Source of the DNA: Lysobacter daejeonensis GH1-9
GTDB taxonomy: Bacteria > Pseudomonadota > Gammaproteobacteria > Xanthomonadales > Xanthomonadaceae
Direction of reading: 5' to 3'
DNA: 64,000 bases
Assembly: GCF_000768355.1 (NCBI RefSeq)
Contig: NZ_AVPU01000008.1
Span: forward strand, 1-64,000
The translations under genes were made by a program, and so were the position numbers. The notes under the pieces are model-generated. The model did no database searches. It was given only the letters and a program-made list of their open reading frames with translations, and had not been told where the DNA came from. Numbering within the stretch: position 1 is the first letter of the stretch; each line of letters opens with the position of its first letter. Shown here piece by piece: positions 22,612 to 33,149 of the stretch.

Positions 22612-23094
22612 TCAGGCCGGCAGGTGTTCCAGTACGTACTCGGCGGACGAAACGCGGAACTCGCCCGGGGCTTCGACGTGCAACTGGCGCACGACGCCAT
22701 GGTCGGCGTACAGGGCGAAACGCTTGGAGCGGATGCCCATGCCGTAGCCGGTGGCATCCAGCTCCAGGCCGAGTGCGCGGGTGAACTCGCCGTTGCCGTC
22801 CGCCAGCAGGGTCAGGCCTTCGGGTACGTTCTGGCTATTGCCCCACGCCTGCATCACGAAGGCGTCGTTGACCGCCATGCAGTAGACGTCGATGCCACGA
22901 CTGCGGAACGCTTCGAAATTCTCGACGAAGCCCGGCAGGTGGCGTTCCGAGCAGGTGGGCGTGAATGCGCCCGGTACCGCGAACAACACCGCCCGACGGC
23001 CATTGAAAAGCGAAGCGGTATCGACGATCTCGACGCCCTCGCGGATGCGCTGCAGCGGGATCTCGGGCAAATGGTCGCCGACCTGGATGGTCAT
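22612..23094 (-). CDS. Peroxiredoxin (Prx5 type)
   Basis: Thiol peroxidase of the AhpC/TSA superfamily, Prx5 subgroup, 160 residues. The peroxidatic Cys48 lies in VPGAFTPTCSERHLPGF, a Prx5 hallmark, followed by GIDVYCMAVNDAFVMQAWG. No fused glutaredoxin domain. ATG preceded by AGGAG at a good distance; upstream in-frame codons are not homologous. It converges with gyrA on the shared terminator. It presumably reduces hydrogen peroxide and organic peroxides using glutaredoxin or thioredoxin. Confidence 0.93.
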   Translation of the reverse strand: MTIQVGDHLPEIPLQRIREGVEIVDTASLFNGRRAVLFAVPGAFTPTCSERHLPGFVENFEAFRSRGIDVYCMAVNDAFVMQAWGNSQNVPEGLTLLADGNGEFTRALGLELDATGYGMGIRSKRFALYADHGVVRQLHVEAPGEFRVSSAEYVLEHLPA

Positions 23095-23129
23095 GGGGTG
23101 CTCCTGTGGGTGAGGGCTTCGATCTGCAC

Positions 23130-23158
23130 AGTATCCTCTGCCCACGGCATGAGGTCGA
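23130..23158 (-). promoter_or_regulatory. Candidate peroxiredoxin promoter
   Basis: Read on the minus strand, TCGACC (23158-23153), 17 bp, then GATACT (23135-23130), 36 bp upstream of the start codon. The -35 is a 4/6 match, the -10 a 5/6 match. Confidence 0.4.
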
Positions 23159-23215
23159 TCACTTAAGATTGACGCACTCGGCGGGCAGCTGGCGGCGGAC
23201 AAGTGGGAGCGCTGA

Positions 23216-24130
23216 ATGCAGTTCAAGGACTACTACCAGACGTTGGGCGTGGAACCCTCGGCCGGCGAAGGCGAGATCAAGACTGCTTATCGTCGGTTGG
23301 CGCGGAAGTACCACCCTGACGTGAGCAAGGAGCCCGACGCCGAGGAGAAGTTCAAGGCCGTCAACGAAGCCTACGAGGCGCTACGCGACCCGCAGAAGCG
23401 GCAGGCCTATGACCAGCTGCGCGCGCGCGGCTACCGCCCCGGCGACGACATCCAGCCCCCCCCGGGCGGCTTTGGTGGCGCCCCTGGCGGCGTCGACTTC
23501 GAGGAAATCTTCGCCGGAGGCGGTGCAGGAGGAGGCTTCAGCGACTTCTTCGAGAGCCTGTTCGGGCGTGGACGTGGGGGGGGCTTCAGCCAAGGTCCGG
23601 GGGCGGGCCGTGGTCCGGCGCCCCGCGGAGATACCCGGGCCAAGCTGGCCGTGTCGCTGGAGGCCGTTCACGAAGGCAGCAGCGTCCGCATTTCGGTAAA
23701 CGGCAAGACCCTGGACGTGCGCGTGCCAAAGGGCGTTCGGCCGGGTCAGGTGATCCGGCTGGGTGGACAGGGCGCGCACGGCGACCTGCTGCTGGAGATC
23801 GAGTATGCCGCCCACCCCCAGTTCGAGGTGGACGGCCGCAACGTCATCTACATCCTGCCGATCGCGCCATGGGAGGCCGCGCTGGGCGCCACGTTGAGCG
23901 TTCCGACGTTGGGTGGCCGCGTGGAATTGAAGATTCCCGTCGGGTCCGAGGCGGGGCGCAAGTTGCGCCTGCGCGGCCGCGGCTTGCCAGGTGATGCGAG
24001 CGGTCGGCATCCGACCGGCGACCAGATCGTGGAATTGGAAGTGCTGGCACCGAAGGCGCACACGGATGCGCAGCAGGCGGCCTACGCCAACCTGCGCGAC
24101 GCGTTCGGGGATGACTGGCGGCGGGCCTGA
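23216..24130 (+). CDS. cbpA: DnaJ-type co-chaperone CbpA
   Basis: 304-residue class B J-protein. J domain at residues 4-70 with HPD at 33-35; Gly/Phe-rich linker (about 80-135, GGFGGAPGG and FESLFGRGRGGGF); two C-terminal beta domains (140-295) with no zinc finger, which separates it from DnaJ. The DGRNVIYILPIAPWEAALGA and PTLGGRVELKIP patterns match CbpA. It stimulates DnaK ATPase and in E. coli also binds curved DNA. No cbpM modulator gene is adjacent. Confidence 0.92.
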   Translation: MQFKDYYQTLGVEPSAGEGEIKTAYRRLARKYHPDVSKEPDAEEKFKAVNEAYEALRDPQKRQAYDQLRARGYRPGDDIQPPPGGFGGAPGGVDFEEIFAGGGAGGGFSDFFESLFGRGRGGGFSQGPGAGRGPAPRGDTRAKLAVSLEAVHEGSSVRISVNGKTLDVRVPKGVRPGQVIRLGGQGAHGDLLLEIEYAAHPQFEVDGRNVIYILPIAPWEAALGATLSVPTLGGRVELKIPVGSEAGRKLRLRGRGLPGDASGRHPTGDQIVELEVLAPKAHTDAQQAAYANLRDAFGDDWRRA

Positions 24131-24169
24131 GGCCACGCATGGTGGCAGGGGGGTAATGCCCCCGCCGGC

Positions 24170-24535
24170 TTATCGCGGCAGCAGCTCGGCGATGACCGAA
24201 GACAGATCGTCCTCGCTGAAGGGCTTGGTGATGTACGCCTTCGCGCCTTGACGCATGCCCCACACGCGGTCGGTGTCCTGGTCCTTGGTGGTCACTAGGA
24301 CGACCGGGATGTGCTTGGTGGTCTCGTCGCGGCAGATCGAGCGGGTGGCCTGGAACCCGTTGAGGTTCGGCATCACGACGTCCATCAGGATGAGATCGGG
24401 CAGCTCGCGCTTGGCGGCCTCCACGCCCGCCGCGCCGTCTTCGGCCGTGAGCGCCTCATGCCCCAGTTTTTCCACGATGCGACGGATTCCCATCAGCTGC
24501 ACCGGTGAATCGTCCACGACCAGGATACGCGCCAT
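24170..24535 (-). CDS. pilH: Single-domain response regulator, PilH-like
   Basis: 121-residue receiver domain with no output domain. Acid pocket Asp8-Asp9, phospho-acceptor Asp52 (LILMDVVMPNLNGFQATR) and conserved Lys in ITKPFSEDD. The stretch IPVVLVTTKDQDTDRVWGMRQGAKAY is very close to PilH of the type IV pilus Pil-Chp chemosensory system. ATG preceded by AGGGGGAG. The remaining pil-chp genes are not here, so it is either a stand-alone PilH or a paralogue serving another histidine kinase. Confidence 0.8.
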   Translation of the reverse strand: MARILVVDDSPVQLMGIRRIVEKLGHEALTAEDGAAGVEAAKRELPDLILMDVVMPNLNGFQATRSICRDETTKHIPVVLVTTKDQDTDRVWGMRQGAKAYITKPFSEDDLSSVIAELLPR

Positions 24536-24606
24536 CAACTCCCCCTTGTTACCGCCGATTGTAGCGGTGCGCGAAGACACCGCAAGCGTTGCTGAACGGG
24601 CACCAC

Positions 24607-25599
24607 TCAGAACGTGACCAACGTACGGCCGAAGGAACCACCGGCCAGCATCGTCGGGAAGACCCCCGGCAGGTCGGCCAACGCGACCTCACGCGTGCAG
24701 ATGCGCTCCAGATGGCGCGGCTTCCAGTCCGATGCCAGATGCTGCCAGACCGCGTCGCGGATGTCGCGGGCGGTCCCTGCGGACGCCACGCCCAGCAATG
24801 ACACGCCGCGGATGATGAAGGGCATCACCGTGGTGGGCAGGTCGGCGGTGGCGGCCAAACCGGCGCTGGCGACGTTGCCATAGGGCGTGGTCTGGGCCAG
24901 CAGGCTGGCGAGCATCGTGCCGCCGACGTTGTCGAGGCCGCCGCCAAAACGCGCCGACTCCAGCGGGCGGGTGGTGGCCAGGGCGTCGCGCCCCAACACC
25001 TCGCTGGCCCCGATGGCCTTGAGATAGTCGGCATGCTCGGGTTTGCCACTGATGGCATGGACCTCGAAGCCGGCCTGGCTGAAGATGTCCACGGCCAGCG
25101 ACCCGACGCCGCCAGTGGCGCCGGTGACAGCCAGCGGGCCGAGATCCGGCGTCTGGCGGTTCTCCACCATGCGCAGCAGGGCCAGCGCGGCGGTGAAGCC
25201 CGCAGTGCCAAGGATCATGCTCTCGCGCAGGCTCAAGCCCTGCGGCAGGCGGATGACCCAGCGCGACTCCAGGCGGGCGTATTCGCTGTAGCCACCGTCG
25301 CGCGTTTCGCTGAGGCCGCAGCCGGTGGTGAGCACCGCATCGCCTTCCTTGAATGCGGGGTCGGTGGACGCCACCACGTGGCCTGCCACGTCGATGCCGC
25401 CCACCAGCGGGAACCGGCGCAGGATCTTGCCCTGGCCCGTGCCTGCCAGTGCATCCTTGAAGTTGATGGACGAATGCGCCGTCTTGATGACCACTTCGCC
25501 CGGCGCCAGGTCATCGAGCGCGATCCGTTCGATGCCGCTGCGATAGCCGGCGTCGTCATTGTGGATGCGGAAGGCGTCGAAGGCGTGGGGGATGGTCAT
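24607..25599 (-). CDS. acuI: Zinc-free alcohol dehydrogenase, acrylyl-CoA reductase AcuI/YhdH type
   Basis: 330-residue medium-chain dehydrogenase/reductase. The start MTIPHAFDAFRI follows the YhdH pattern. Motifs: INFKDALAGTGQGKILRRFP, GIDVAGHV, GGYSEYARL, and the NADPH site VTGATGGVGSLAV; the C-terminus ends GRTLVTF. AcuI proteins reduce acryloyl-CoA to propionyl-CoA with NADPH, which detoxifies acrylyl-CoA; the physiological substrate here is inferred from the family. Probably monocistronic; 71 bp upstream of the PilH-like gene. Confidence 0.9.
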   Translation of the reverse strand: MTIPHAFDAFRIHNDDAGYRSGIERIALDDLAPGEVVIKTAHSSINFKDALAGTGQGKILRRFPLVGGIDVAGHVVASTDPAFKEGDAVLTTGCGLSETRDGGYSEYARLESRWVIRLPQGLSLRESMILGTAGFTAALALLRMVENRQTPDLGPLAVTGATGGVGSLAVDIFSQAGFEVHAISGKPEHADYLKAIGASEVLGRDALATTRPLESARFGGGLDNVGGTMLASLLAQTTPYGNVASAGLAATADLPTTVMPFIIRGVSLLGVASAGTARDIRDAVWQHLASDWKPRHLERICTREVALADLPGVFPTMLAGGSFGRTLVTF

Positions 25600-25759
25600 G
25601 CGTGCGTCCGTGAGTGGTGCGGGGCGGATCCGTATTGTGACCGCGCAGGCCAAGTCCCGCATCCGACGAAGGTGTGGGCTTCATCGGCGAGGGCGGGGCG
25701 GGCGCCGTGTGGCGAGCAAGGTGAAGACTGGAAGGCGGCGACCGTGGTCGCCAGTGGGG

Positions 25760-26353
25760 TCAGCGCAGGGCCTTGCGACGCTTCTCGTCCATCCACTTGC
25801 TGGCCTGCGCAGGCTGGTAGCCGCGCATCCAATCCAGCATCGCGCTGATCCCATCGCCGTGCCACAGGTCGCGGCGCTGGTCGGGATGCAGGAATCGCTC
25901 CTCGACCATGCGGTCCATCATCGCGATGATCGACGTGTAGAACCCATCCACGTCGAGGAAGGCGCAAGGCTTGTCGCCGATGCCCAGTTGGCGCCAGGTC
26001 AGCATCTCGAACATCTCGTCCAGGGTGCCGAAGCCACCGGGCAGGGCAATGAAGCCGTCGGACAGGTCGAACATGCGCATCTTGCGTTCGTGCATGTTGG
26101 CCACGACCTCAAGGCGGGTCAGGCCCTTGTGCGCGACTTCCCAGCCCATCAGCTGCTCGGGGATGACGCCGATGACTTCGCCCCCGGCCTCGAGTGCGGC
26201 ATCGGCGACGATACCCATCAATCCCACGTTGCCGCCGCCATAGACCAGCGTCAGTCCATCGCGGGCCAACTGCTGGCCCAGCGCGATCGCACGCTCGGTG
26301 TAGATCGGTCGGGCGCCAGCATTGGAACCGCAATACACCGCAATGGACTTCAT
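25760..26353 (-). CDS. LOG family protein (cytokinin riboside 5'-monophosphate phosphoribohydrolase type)
   Basis: 197-residue TIGR00730 protein. Diagnostic motifs VYGGGNVGLMG and PGGFGTLDEMFE are both intact. LOG-family enzymes cleave the N-glycosidic bond of nucleoside 5'-monophosphates, releasing ribose 5-phosphate; many bacterial members act on AMP or on cytokinin nucleotides. Start ATG has a strong AGGAGG 9 bp upstream. It lies 97 bp after lpd on the same strand, beyond a stem-loop, so it probably has its own transcript. Confidence 0.9.
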   Translation of the reverse strand: MKSIAVYCGSNAGARPIYTERAIALGQQLARDGLTLVYGGGNVGLMGIVADAALEAGGEVIGVIPEQLMGWEVAHKGLTRLEVVANMHERKMRMFDLSDGFIALPGGFGTLDEMFEMLTWRQLGIGDKPCAFLDVDGFYTSIIAMMDRMVEERFLHPDQRRDLWHGDGISAMLDWMRGYQPAQASKWMDEKRRKALR

Positions 26354-26380
26354 TGTGTGTTACCTCCTCTCCAACGCAGA

Positions 26381-26404
26381 ACGGCGCACCGTTGGGTGCG
26401 CCGT
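26381..26404 (-). terminator. Stem-loop after lpd
   Basis: Perfect 10-bp stem ACGGCGCACC / GGTGCGCCGT with GTTG loop, 46 bp beyond the lpd stop codon. No clear T-run follows, so it may be a Rho-dependent pause or a 3' end stabiliser. Confidence 0.6.
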
Positions 26405-26450
26405 CCGTGACACGGCATTCAGCTCCAGCCTGACTGGCTCAAGCCAAGCC

Positions 26451-27908
<1,458 letters not shown>

Positions 27909-27980
27909 TCAGCCGTGCGCGCCGTGGCGCGTCCTTGAAGCTGTTGGCGGGGCAGGGCGGGGCCCTGTGTCCGGTAACGC

Positions 27981-28008
27981 GGACGGGAACCGTCGCCGGT
28001 TCCCGTCC
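27981..28008 (-). other. Stem-loop inside the sucB-lpd gap
   Basis: Perfect 11-bp inverted repeat GGACGGGAACC / GGTTCCCGTCC with a 6-nt loop, 9 bp beyond the sucB stop and 88 bp before the lpd start. No T-run. Likely an mRNA-processing or stability element, or a partial terminator setting the E3 to E1/E2 ratio. Confidence 0.6.
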
Positions 28009-28016
28009 CAGTGCGA

Positions 28017-29231
28017 TTACATGCCCAGCAGCATGCGATGCGGGTTCTCGAGCTGGTTCTTGATGTCGACCAGGAAGAGGACCGCGTCCTTGCCGTCGAT
28101 GATGCGGTGGTCGTAGGACAACGCGATATACATCATCGGCGCGGCGATGACCTGGCCATTCTCGACGATGGCGCGTTCCTTGATGGCGTGCATGCCCAGG
28201 ATGGCCGACTGCGGCGGGTTGACGATCGGCGTCGACATCAGCGACCCGAAGGTGCCACCGTTGGTGATGGTGAAGGTACCGCCCTGGAGGTCTTCCAGGC
28301 CGATCTTGCCGTCACGCGCCTTCTTGGCGTACTCGCCGATCTGCTTCTCGACGTCGGCGAAGCCCATGCGCTCGACGTTGCGCAGCACCGGGGTGACCAG
28401 GCCCTTGTCGGTGGACACGGCGATCGAGATGTCGGCGTAGCCGTGGTACACGATGTCGTTGCCGTCGACCGAGGCGTTGATGACCGGGTACTTCTGCAGC
28501 GCGTTGGCGGCGGCCTTGGCGAAGAAGCTCATGAAGCCCAGCTTGACGCCGTTGGCCTTCTCGAACGCTTCGCCCAGCTCCTTGCGCATGGCCATGACCT
28601 TGCCCAGGTTGACCTCGTTGAACGAGGTCAGCATGGCGATGGATTCCTTGGACTGCATCAGGCGCTCGGCGATGCGGGCGCGCATGCGGGTCATCGGCAC
28701 GCGCTCTTCCGGACGCGCACCGCCGGCCGAGCCGACGCCGCCGGACTTGGCGTAGTTGACGATGTCTTCCTTGGTGACCATGCCGCGACGGCCGGTGCCC
28801 GGCACCTGCGAGGCATCGACGCCGCTGGTGATGGCTTCGAAACGGGCGCCCGGGGGCAGGGTGGCGCCGGAGGCGACCGGTGCCGGGGTGGTGGATGCCG
28901 GCGCCGCGGCGGCGGCCTTGGCGGCTTCGGCCTTGGGCTGCACTTCCTGCGCGCCGGCGGCCGGCTGGGCAGCCGGAGCGGCGGCGGCAGCGGCGCCTTC
29001 CTCGACGATCGCGATCAGCTGCTGGCTGAGCACGGTGGCGCCTTCTTCGAACTTGATCTCCTTGATCACGCCGTCGACCGGTGACGGCACTTCCAGCACG
29101 ACCTTGTCGGTCTCGAGGTCGACGATGTTCTCGTCACGCTTGACGGCATCGCCCACCTTCTTGTGCCACGTGGCGATGGTGGCGTCGGAGACGGACTCGG
29201 GCAGGACCGGAACTTTGATCTCGGTGCTCAT
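28017..29231 (-). CDS. sucB: Dihydrolipoyllysine-residue succinyltransferase (E2)
   Basis: Core of the 2-oxoglutarate dehydrogenase complex; transfers succinyl groups from lipoyl-lysine to CoA. 404 residues. One lipoyl domain (1-75) with Lys43 in [11 protein letters not shown], an Ala/Pro-rich linker, a peripheral-subunit-binding domain (about 113-150, [15 protein letters not shown]), and a catalytic domain ending with [13 protein letters not shown], which carries the active His and Asp. Lies 52 bp after sucA. Confidence 0.97.
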   Translation of the reverse strand: MSTEIKVPVLPESVSDATIATWHKKVGDAVKRDENIVDLETDKVVLEVPSPVDGVIKEIKFEEGATVLSQQLIAIVEEGAAAAAAPAAQPAAGAQEVQPKAEAAKAAAAAPASTTPAPVASGATLPPGARFEAITSGVDASQVPGTGRRGMVTKEDIVNYAKSGGVGSAGGARPEERVPMTRMRARIAERLMQSKESIAMLTSFNEVNLGKVMAMRKELGEAFEKANGVKLGFMSFFAKAAANALQKYPVINASVDGNDIVYHGYADISIAVSTDKGLVTPVLRNVERMGFADVEKQIGEYAKKARDGKIGLEDLQGGTFTITNGGTFGSLMSTPIVNPPQSAILGMHAIKERAIVENGQVIAAPMMYIALSYDHRIIDGKDAVLFLVDIKNQLENPHRMLLGM

Positions 29232-29283
29232 GGGGCGGGCATCCTGGCTTGCTAAAAAGTGAAAAGGGTGGATTCGTAGACGA

Positions 29284-32115
29284 TTATTCGTCGCCGGCTT
29301 CGCCGTGCAGCGAGTTGACCAGCGCGTCGTTGATCAGCTGGGTCTGCTCGCGCACGTGGTCCGCGAAGTGACCGGCCGCCGGCGACGGCGAACGGGCACG
29401 GCCGGCGTAGTGCAGCGACTGCTTCGGCGCCAGGCAGGCGTTGAGGTGGTGGCGGATCTGGTACCACGCGCCCTGGTTCTGCGGCTCTTCCTGGCACCAG
29501 ACCACGTCGGTGGCGGCGGAGAAGCGCTTGAGCTCGGCAGCCAGCTGCTTGCGCGGGAATGGGTACAGTTGCTCCACGCGGAGCAGTGCCACGTTGTCCA
29601 GGCCCTGCTTCTGCTGCTCTTCCAGCAGGTCGTAGTAGACCTTGCCACCGCAGACCACCACGCGCTTCACCTTCTTCGGGTTGGCGTTGGCGTCGGGGAT
29701 CAGGTGCTGGAACTCGCCCTTGGCCAGATCGTCCAGCGAGGACACGGCCAGCTTGTGGCGCAGCAGCGACTTCGGCGTCATCACCACCAGCGGCTTGCGG
29801 GTGGTCATGCGCATCTGGCGGCGGATCATGTGGTACGCCTGCGCCGGGGTGGTCGGCGTGCACACGATCATGTTGTTGAGCGCGCACAACTGCAGGTAGC
29901 GCTCCAAGCGTGCGGAGCTGTGCTCCGGGCCCTGGCCTTCATAGCCGTGCGGCAGGAACAGCGCCAGGCCGCTCAGGCGACCCCACTTGGCCTCGCCCGA
30001 CGACAGGAACTGGTCGACGACCACCTGCGCGCCGTTGGCGAAGTCGCCGAACTGCGCTTCCCAGATGTCCAGGGTCATCGGATCGGCGGTGGAGTAGCCG
30101 TACTCGAACGCCATCACCGCTTCCTCGCTCAGCAGCGAGTCGATGATGGTGACGTCCACCGGGTTCTTGACCAGGCGGCGCAGCGGCAGGATGTACTCAT
30201 CGCTGGTCTGCTCGTGCTGGATGGCGTGGCGATGGAAGAACGTGCCACGGCCGCAGTCCTGGCCGACCAGTCGCAGCTTGTAGCCTTCGTCCAGCAGGGT
30301 GGCGTAGGCCAGGTTCTCGGCGAAGCCCCAGTCGCCCGGCAGCTCGCCGGCCGTCATCTTGCGGCGGTCCTCGTAGATCTTGGCCACGCGCGGGTGCAGC
30401 TTGACGCTGTCCGGGACGGCGTTGATCTCGTTGGCCAGCGCAACCAGCTTCTTGCTGTCGAAGGTGGTGTCCACCGGATCGGACAGCTTGCCGGTCAGGT
30501 ACTTCGACCAGTCGATGGTGAACTCGTCCGGGGTGACTTCCACCACCTCGGTGGTGACCACGCCATCGTCCAGCTTCTGGCGGTAGCCGTCGACCAGCGC
30601 CTGCGCGGCGTCGGCGGTCAGCGTGCCTTCCTCGACCAGCCTGGCGGCGTACAGTTCGCGCGGGGTCTTGTGCTTGCGGATGACCTGGTACATCACCGGC
30701 TGGGTGGCTGCCGGCTCGTCGGCCTCGTTGTGGCCGTGGCGGCGGTAGCACACCAGGTCGATGACCACGTCCTTTCCGAAACGGTTGCGGAAGTCCAGCG
30801 CCATCTCGGCGCAGAACACCACGGCTTCCGGATCGTCGCCGTTCACGTGCAGCACCGGGGCGCCGACCATCTTGGCCACGTCGGTGCAGTACAGCGTGGA
30901 GCGGGCGTCCTGCACGGCGCTGGTGGTGAAGCCGACCTGGTTGTTGATGACGATGTGCAGCGTGCCGCCGACCGCGAAGCCGCGGGCCTGCGACATCTGG
31001 AACAGCTCCATCACCACGCCTTGGCCGGCGAACGCGGCGTCACCGTGGATCAGCACGGGGATCACCTGCTCGCGGCCCTTGTCGCCGCGGCGGGTCTGGC
31101 GCGAGCGCACCGAACCGACGACCACCGGGTCGACGATCTCCAGGTGCGACGGGTTGAACGCCAGCGCCAGATGCACCGGGCCACCCGGGGTGGCAACGTC
31201 GGCGCTGAAGCCCATGTGGTACTTCACGTCGCCCTGGTGGGCGAGGTCGCTGTGCACGTGCTCGAACTTGCCTTCGAACTCGTCGAACAGGTGGCGCGGC
31301 GGCTTGCCGAGCGTGTTGACCAGCAGGTTGAGGCGACCGCGGTGGGCCATGCCGATGACCACGTCCTTGGCGCCGTTCTGGCCGGCGCGGCGGATGGTGG
31401 TGTCCATCAGCGGCACGAGTGCGTCGCCGCCTTCCAGCGAGAAGCGCTTCTGGCCGACGTACTTGGTGCCGAGGTAACGCTCCAGGCCATCGGCAGCGGT
31501 GAGGCGCTCGAGGATGCGCTTCTTGTCGTCGGCGGTGCGGCCGTACTTGCCGCCGGCCTTCTCCAGGCGCTCGTAGATCCAGCGACGCTGTTCGGCGTCG
31601 GTGATGTGCATGAACTCGGCGCCGATCGGGCCGGTGTACGTGGCCTTGAGCAGGGCGAGCAGGTCGCCCAGCTTCATGCGGTCGTTGCCGCCCACACCGC
31701 CGGTGCTGAATTCGGCCTTGAGGTCGCTCTCGGACAGGCGGTGGAAGGCCAGTCCCAGGTCCGGCGCTTCCGGCTTCTGCATCAGGCCCAGCGGGTCGAT
31801 GTTGGCACCCAGGTGGCCGCGCGAGCGATAGGCGGTGATCAGGCGGCCGACCTGGCGTTCGCGCTCGTCACCGGCGCCAGCGGCGACCGTGACCTGGCCC
31901 TTGGCGGCGCGCTTGCCCGCGTCCACGATGCTTTCGATCGCGGCCGAGTGGGGCACGTCGCCCGCCTCACGGCCCTTGAAACCGTCGAAATAGGTTTTCC
32001 ACTTGGCCCCGACGCTGTCGGGGTCGACCAGGTACTGCTCGTACAGGTCTTCAATGAAGGCGGCGTTCGCGCCGAGCTGGGACGACTGGGAGAACTGCTT
32101 CAGGAGGCTGTCCAC
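29284..32115 (-). CDS. sucA: 2-oxoglutarate dehydrogenase E1 component
   Basis: Thiamine-diphosphate enzyme that decarboxylates 2-oxoglutarate in the TCA cycle. 943 residues. Conserved [43 protein letters not shown] (ThDP/Mg region) and [24 protein letters not shown]. It starts with GTG (GTG GAC AGC CTC), matching the usual MDSLLKQF-like N-terminus. First gene of a suc-lpd operon; no sdh or sucCD genes are adjacent, as is usual in Xanthomonadaceae. Confidence 0.97.
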   Translation of the reverse strand: MDSLLKQFSQSSQLGANAAFIEDLYEQYLVDPDSVGAKWKTYFDGFKGREAGDVPHSAAIESIVDAGKRAAKGQVTVAAGAGDERERQVGRLITAYRSRGHLGANIDPLGLMQKPEAPDLGLAFHRLSESDLKAEFSTGGVGGNDRMKLGDLLALLKATYTGPIGAEFMHITDAEQRRWIYERLEKAGGKYGRTADDKKRILERLTAADGLERYLGTKYVGQKRFSLEGGDALVPLMDTTIRRAGQNGAKDVVIGMAHRGRLNLLVNTLGKPPRHLFDEFEGKFEHVHSDLAHQGDVKYHMGFSADVATPGGPVHLALAFNPSHLEIVDPVVVGSVRSRQTRRGDKGREQVIPVLIHGDAAFAGQGVVMELFQMSQARGFAVGGTLHIVINNQVGFTTSAVQDARSTLYCTDVAKMVGAPVLHVNGDDPEAVVFCAEMALDFRNRFGKDVVIDLVCYRRHGHNEADEPAATQPVMYQVIRKHKTPRELYAARLVEEGTLTADAAQALVDGYRQKLDDGVVTTEVVEVTPDEFTIDWSKYLTGKLSDPVDTTFDSKKLVALANEINAVPDSVKLHPRVAKIYEDRRKMTAGELPGDWGFAENLAYATLLDEGYKLRLVGQDCGRGTFFHRHAIQHEQTSDEYILPLRRLVKNPVDVTIIDSLLSEEAVMAFEYGYSTADPMTLDIWEAQFGDFANGAQVVVDQFLSSGEAKWGRLSGLALFLPHGYEGQGPEHSSARLERYLQLCALNNMIVCTPTTPAQAYHMIRRQMRMTTRKPLVVMTPKSLLRHKLAVSSLDDLAKGEFQHLIPDANANPKKVKRVVVCGGKVYYDLLEEQQKQGLDNVALLRVEQLYPFPRKQLAAELKRFSAATDVVWCQEEPQNQGAWYQIRHHLNACLAPKQSLHYAGRARSPSPAAGHFADHVREQTQLINDALVNSLHGEAGDE

Positions 32116-32196
32116 GATGGTGATCGCGAATCTCTTCAGGGGGAGGCGGGGAGGCCAGCGCGGGCGCGGGCGCTATTCAGGTAATCAAGACCCGGA

Positions 32197-32202
32197 ATTA
32201 TA
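32197..32202 (-). promoter_or_regulatory. -10 box of the sucA-sucB-lpd operon
   Basis: On the minus strand a perfect TATAAT hexamer (GGCTATAATTCC) lies 81 bp before the sucA GTG in an otherwise GC-rich gap. The -35 at normal spacing is poor, suggesting an activator or a weak basal promoter. Confidence 0.6.
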
Positions 32203-32245
32203 GCCACTGGAACGGGCTACGCGGTTAACACTTAAGTCAAACCAT

Positions 32246-33148
32246 TCAAATGCCTAGCGCCCGGAACTCGCTGCACGGCCGTGCACGCTCCCATACGGGG
32301 TCGAAGGTGGCCTGCAACTGGCGGGCGCGGGCTCGGTCGTCGAGTCGGGTTTCGCCGTCGAACCGGTGACCCAGGGTGCGGAAGTACCAGCCGCCGGCGT
32401 CACTGGCGGCGTAGGCGGGGGCGTAGGCCTGGTCGCCCGGCTCCTCCACCGCGCGGAACTGGAAGGCGCTGGGCAGGCGCTGGGCCAGGGACAGCAGGGC
32501 CGAGTGCGCGCGCTGGGGCGTCGTCGGGTCCTGCACCAGGATGCGGATTTCGCCACGGCGGGTGGCCAGTTGCCTGAGCGCCGTGATCAGGTCCGGGTGA
32601 TCGAGCAGGCCGGGGTCCAGGTCGCGGCTGTAGATGTCCAGTTGCCGGCGGGTGCCCGTAACCACGCCGATCAAGGCAGCCAGCGCCTGGTCGCGGGTCT
32701 CCACGGCATTGGCGTGGTCCAGCAGCAGGCGCATGGACTGGTGTTCGATGCCGGCTTCGTCATAGCGCGCGCCGTAGGGCAGGAAGCCGTGGCGCGCATA
32801 GAAGTTGATCGCGGTGACCTGCGCATGCAGGGTCACTTCGCGCCAGCCGAGCTTGCGGGCTTCGTCGAGCAGCGCGCGCAGCAGGGCGTCGCCGACCCCC
32901 TTGCCGCGCCAGTCGGGCAGGACCGCCATGCGGCCGATGCGATGCTCGGGTGTCAATCGGCCAGTGCCGACGGGGTGGCCGTCGGCGTCGCGGGCGATGA
33001 CGTGATGGCAGTCCGGATCCAACTCGTCCCATTCGAGCTCCAGCGGCACGCCTTGTTCCGCGACGAAGACCGGCTCGCGCACCGCGCGCAGTTCGGCCAG
33101 TCCGGTGTCATAGGGGATGGGCTCGACGTGGAATTGGGCGGGGGGCAT
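32246..33148 (-). CDS. GNAT acetyltransferase with extra C-terminal domain
   Basis: 300 residues. The N-terminal 140 residues form a GNAT domain (ElaA-like start, FVAEQGVPLELEWDELDPDCHHVIA; acetyl-CoA loop VLPDWRGKGVGDALLRALLDEA; AINFYARHGFLPYG). The second half (about 150-300; QLDIYSRDLDPGLLDHPDLI, GEIRILVQDPTT, RTLGHRFDGET) resembles the DUF7931 region, whose phospholipase-D-like layout is without obvious HKD catalytic motifs. Substrate unknown. I chose the ATG at 33148 because AGGA precedes it; an ATG 4 codons earlier overlaps the roxA stop. Coupled to roxA. Confidence 0.85.
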   Translation of the reverse strand: MPPAQFHVEPIPYDTGLAELRAVREPVFVAEQGVPLELEWDELDPDCHHVIARDADGHPVGTGRLTPEHRIGRMAVLPDWRGKGVGDALLRALLDEARKLGWREVTLHAQVTAINFYARHGFLPYGARYDEAGIEHQSMRLLLDHANAVETRDQALAALIGVVTGTRRQLDIYSRDLDPGLLDHPDLITALRQLATRRGEIRILVQDPTTPQRAHSALLSLAQRLPSAFQFRAVEEPGDQAYAPAYAASDAGGWYFRTLGHRFDGETRLDDRARARQLQATFDPVWERARPCSEFRALGI

Positions 33149-33149
33149 G

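Noticed and set aside
29305-32184. A 959-codon plus-strand frame over sucA
   Set aside because: Antisense shadow of sucA; composition is the reverse complement of normal codon bias and no domain is recognisable.
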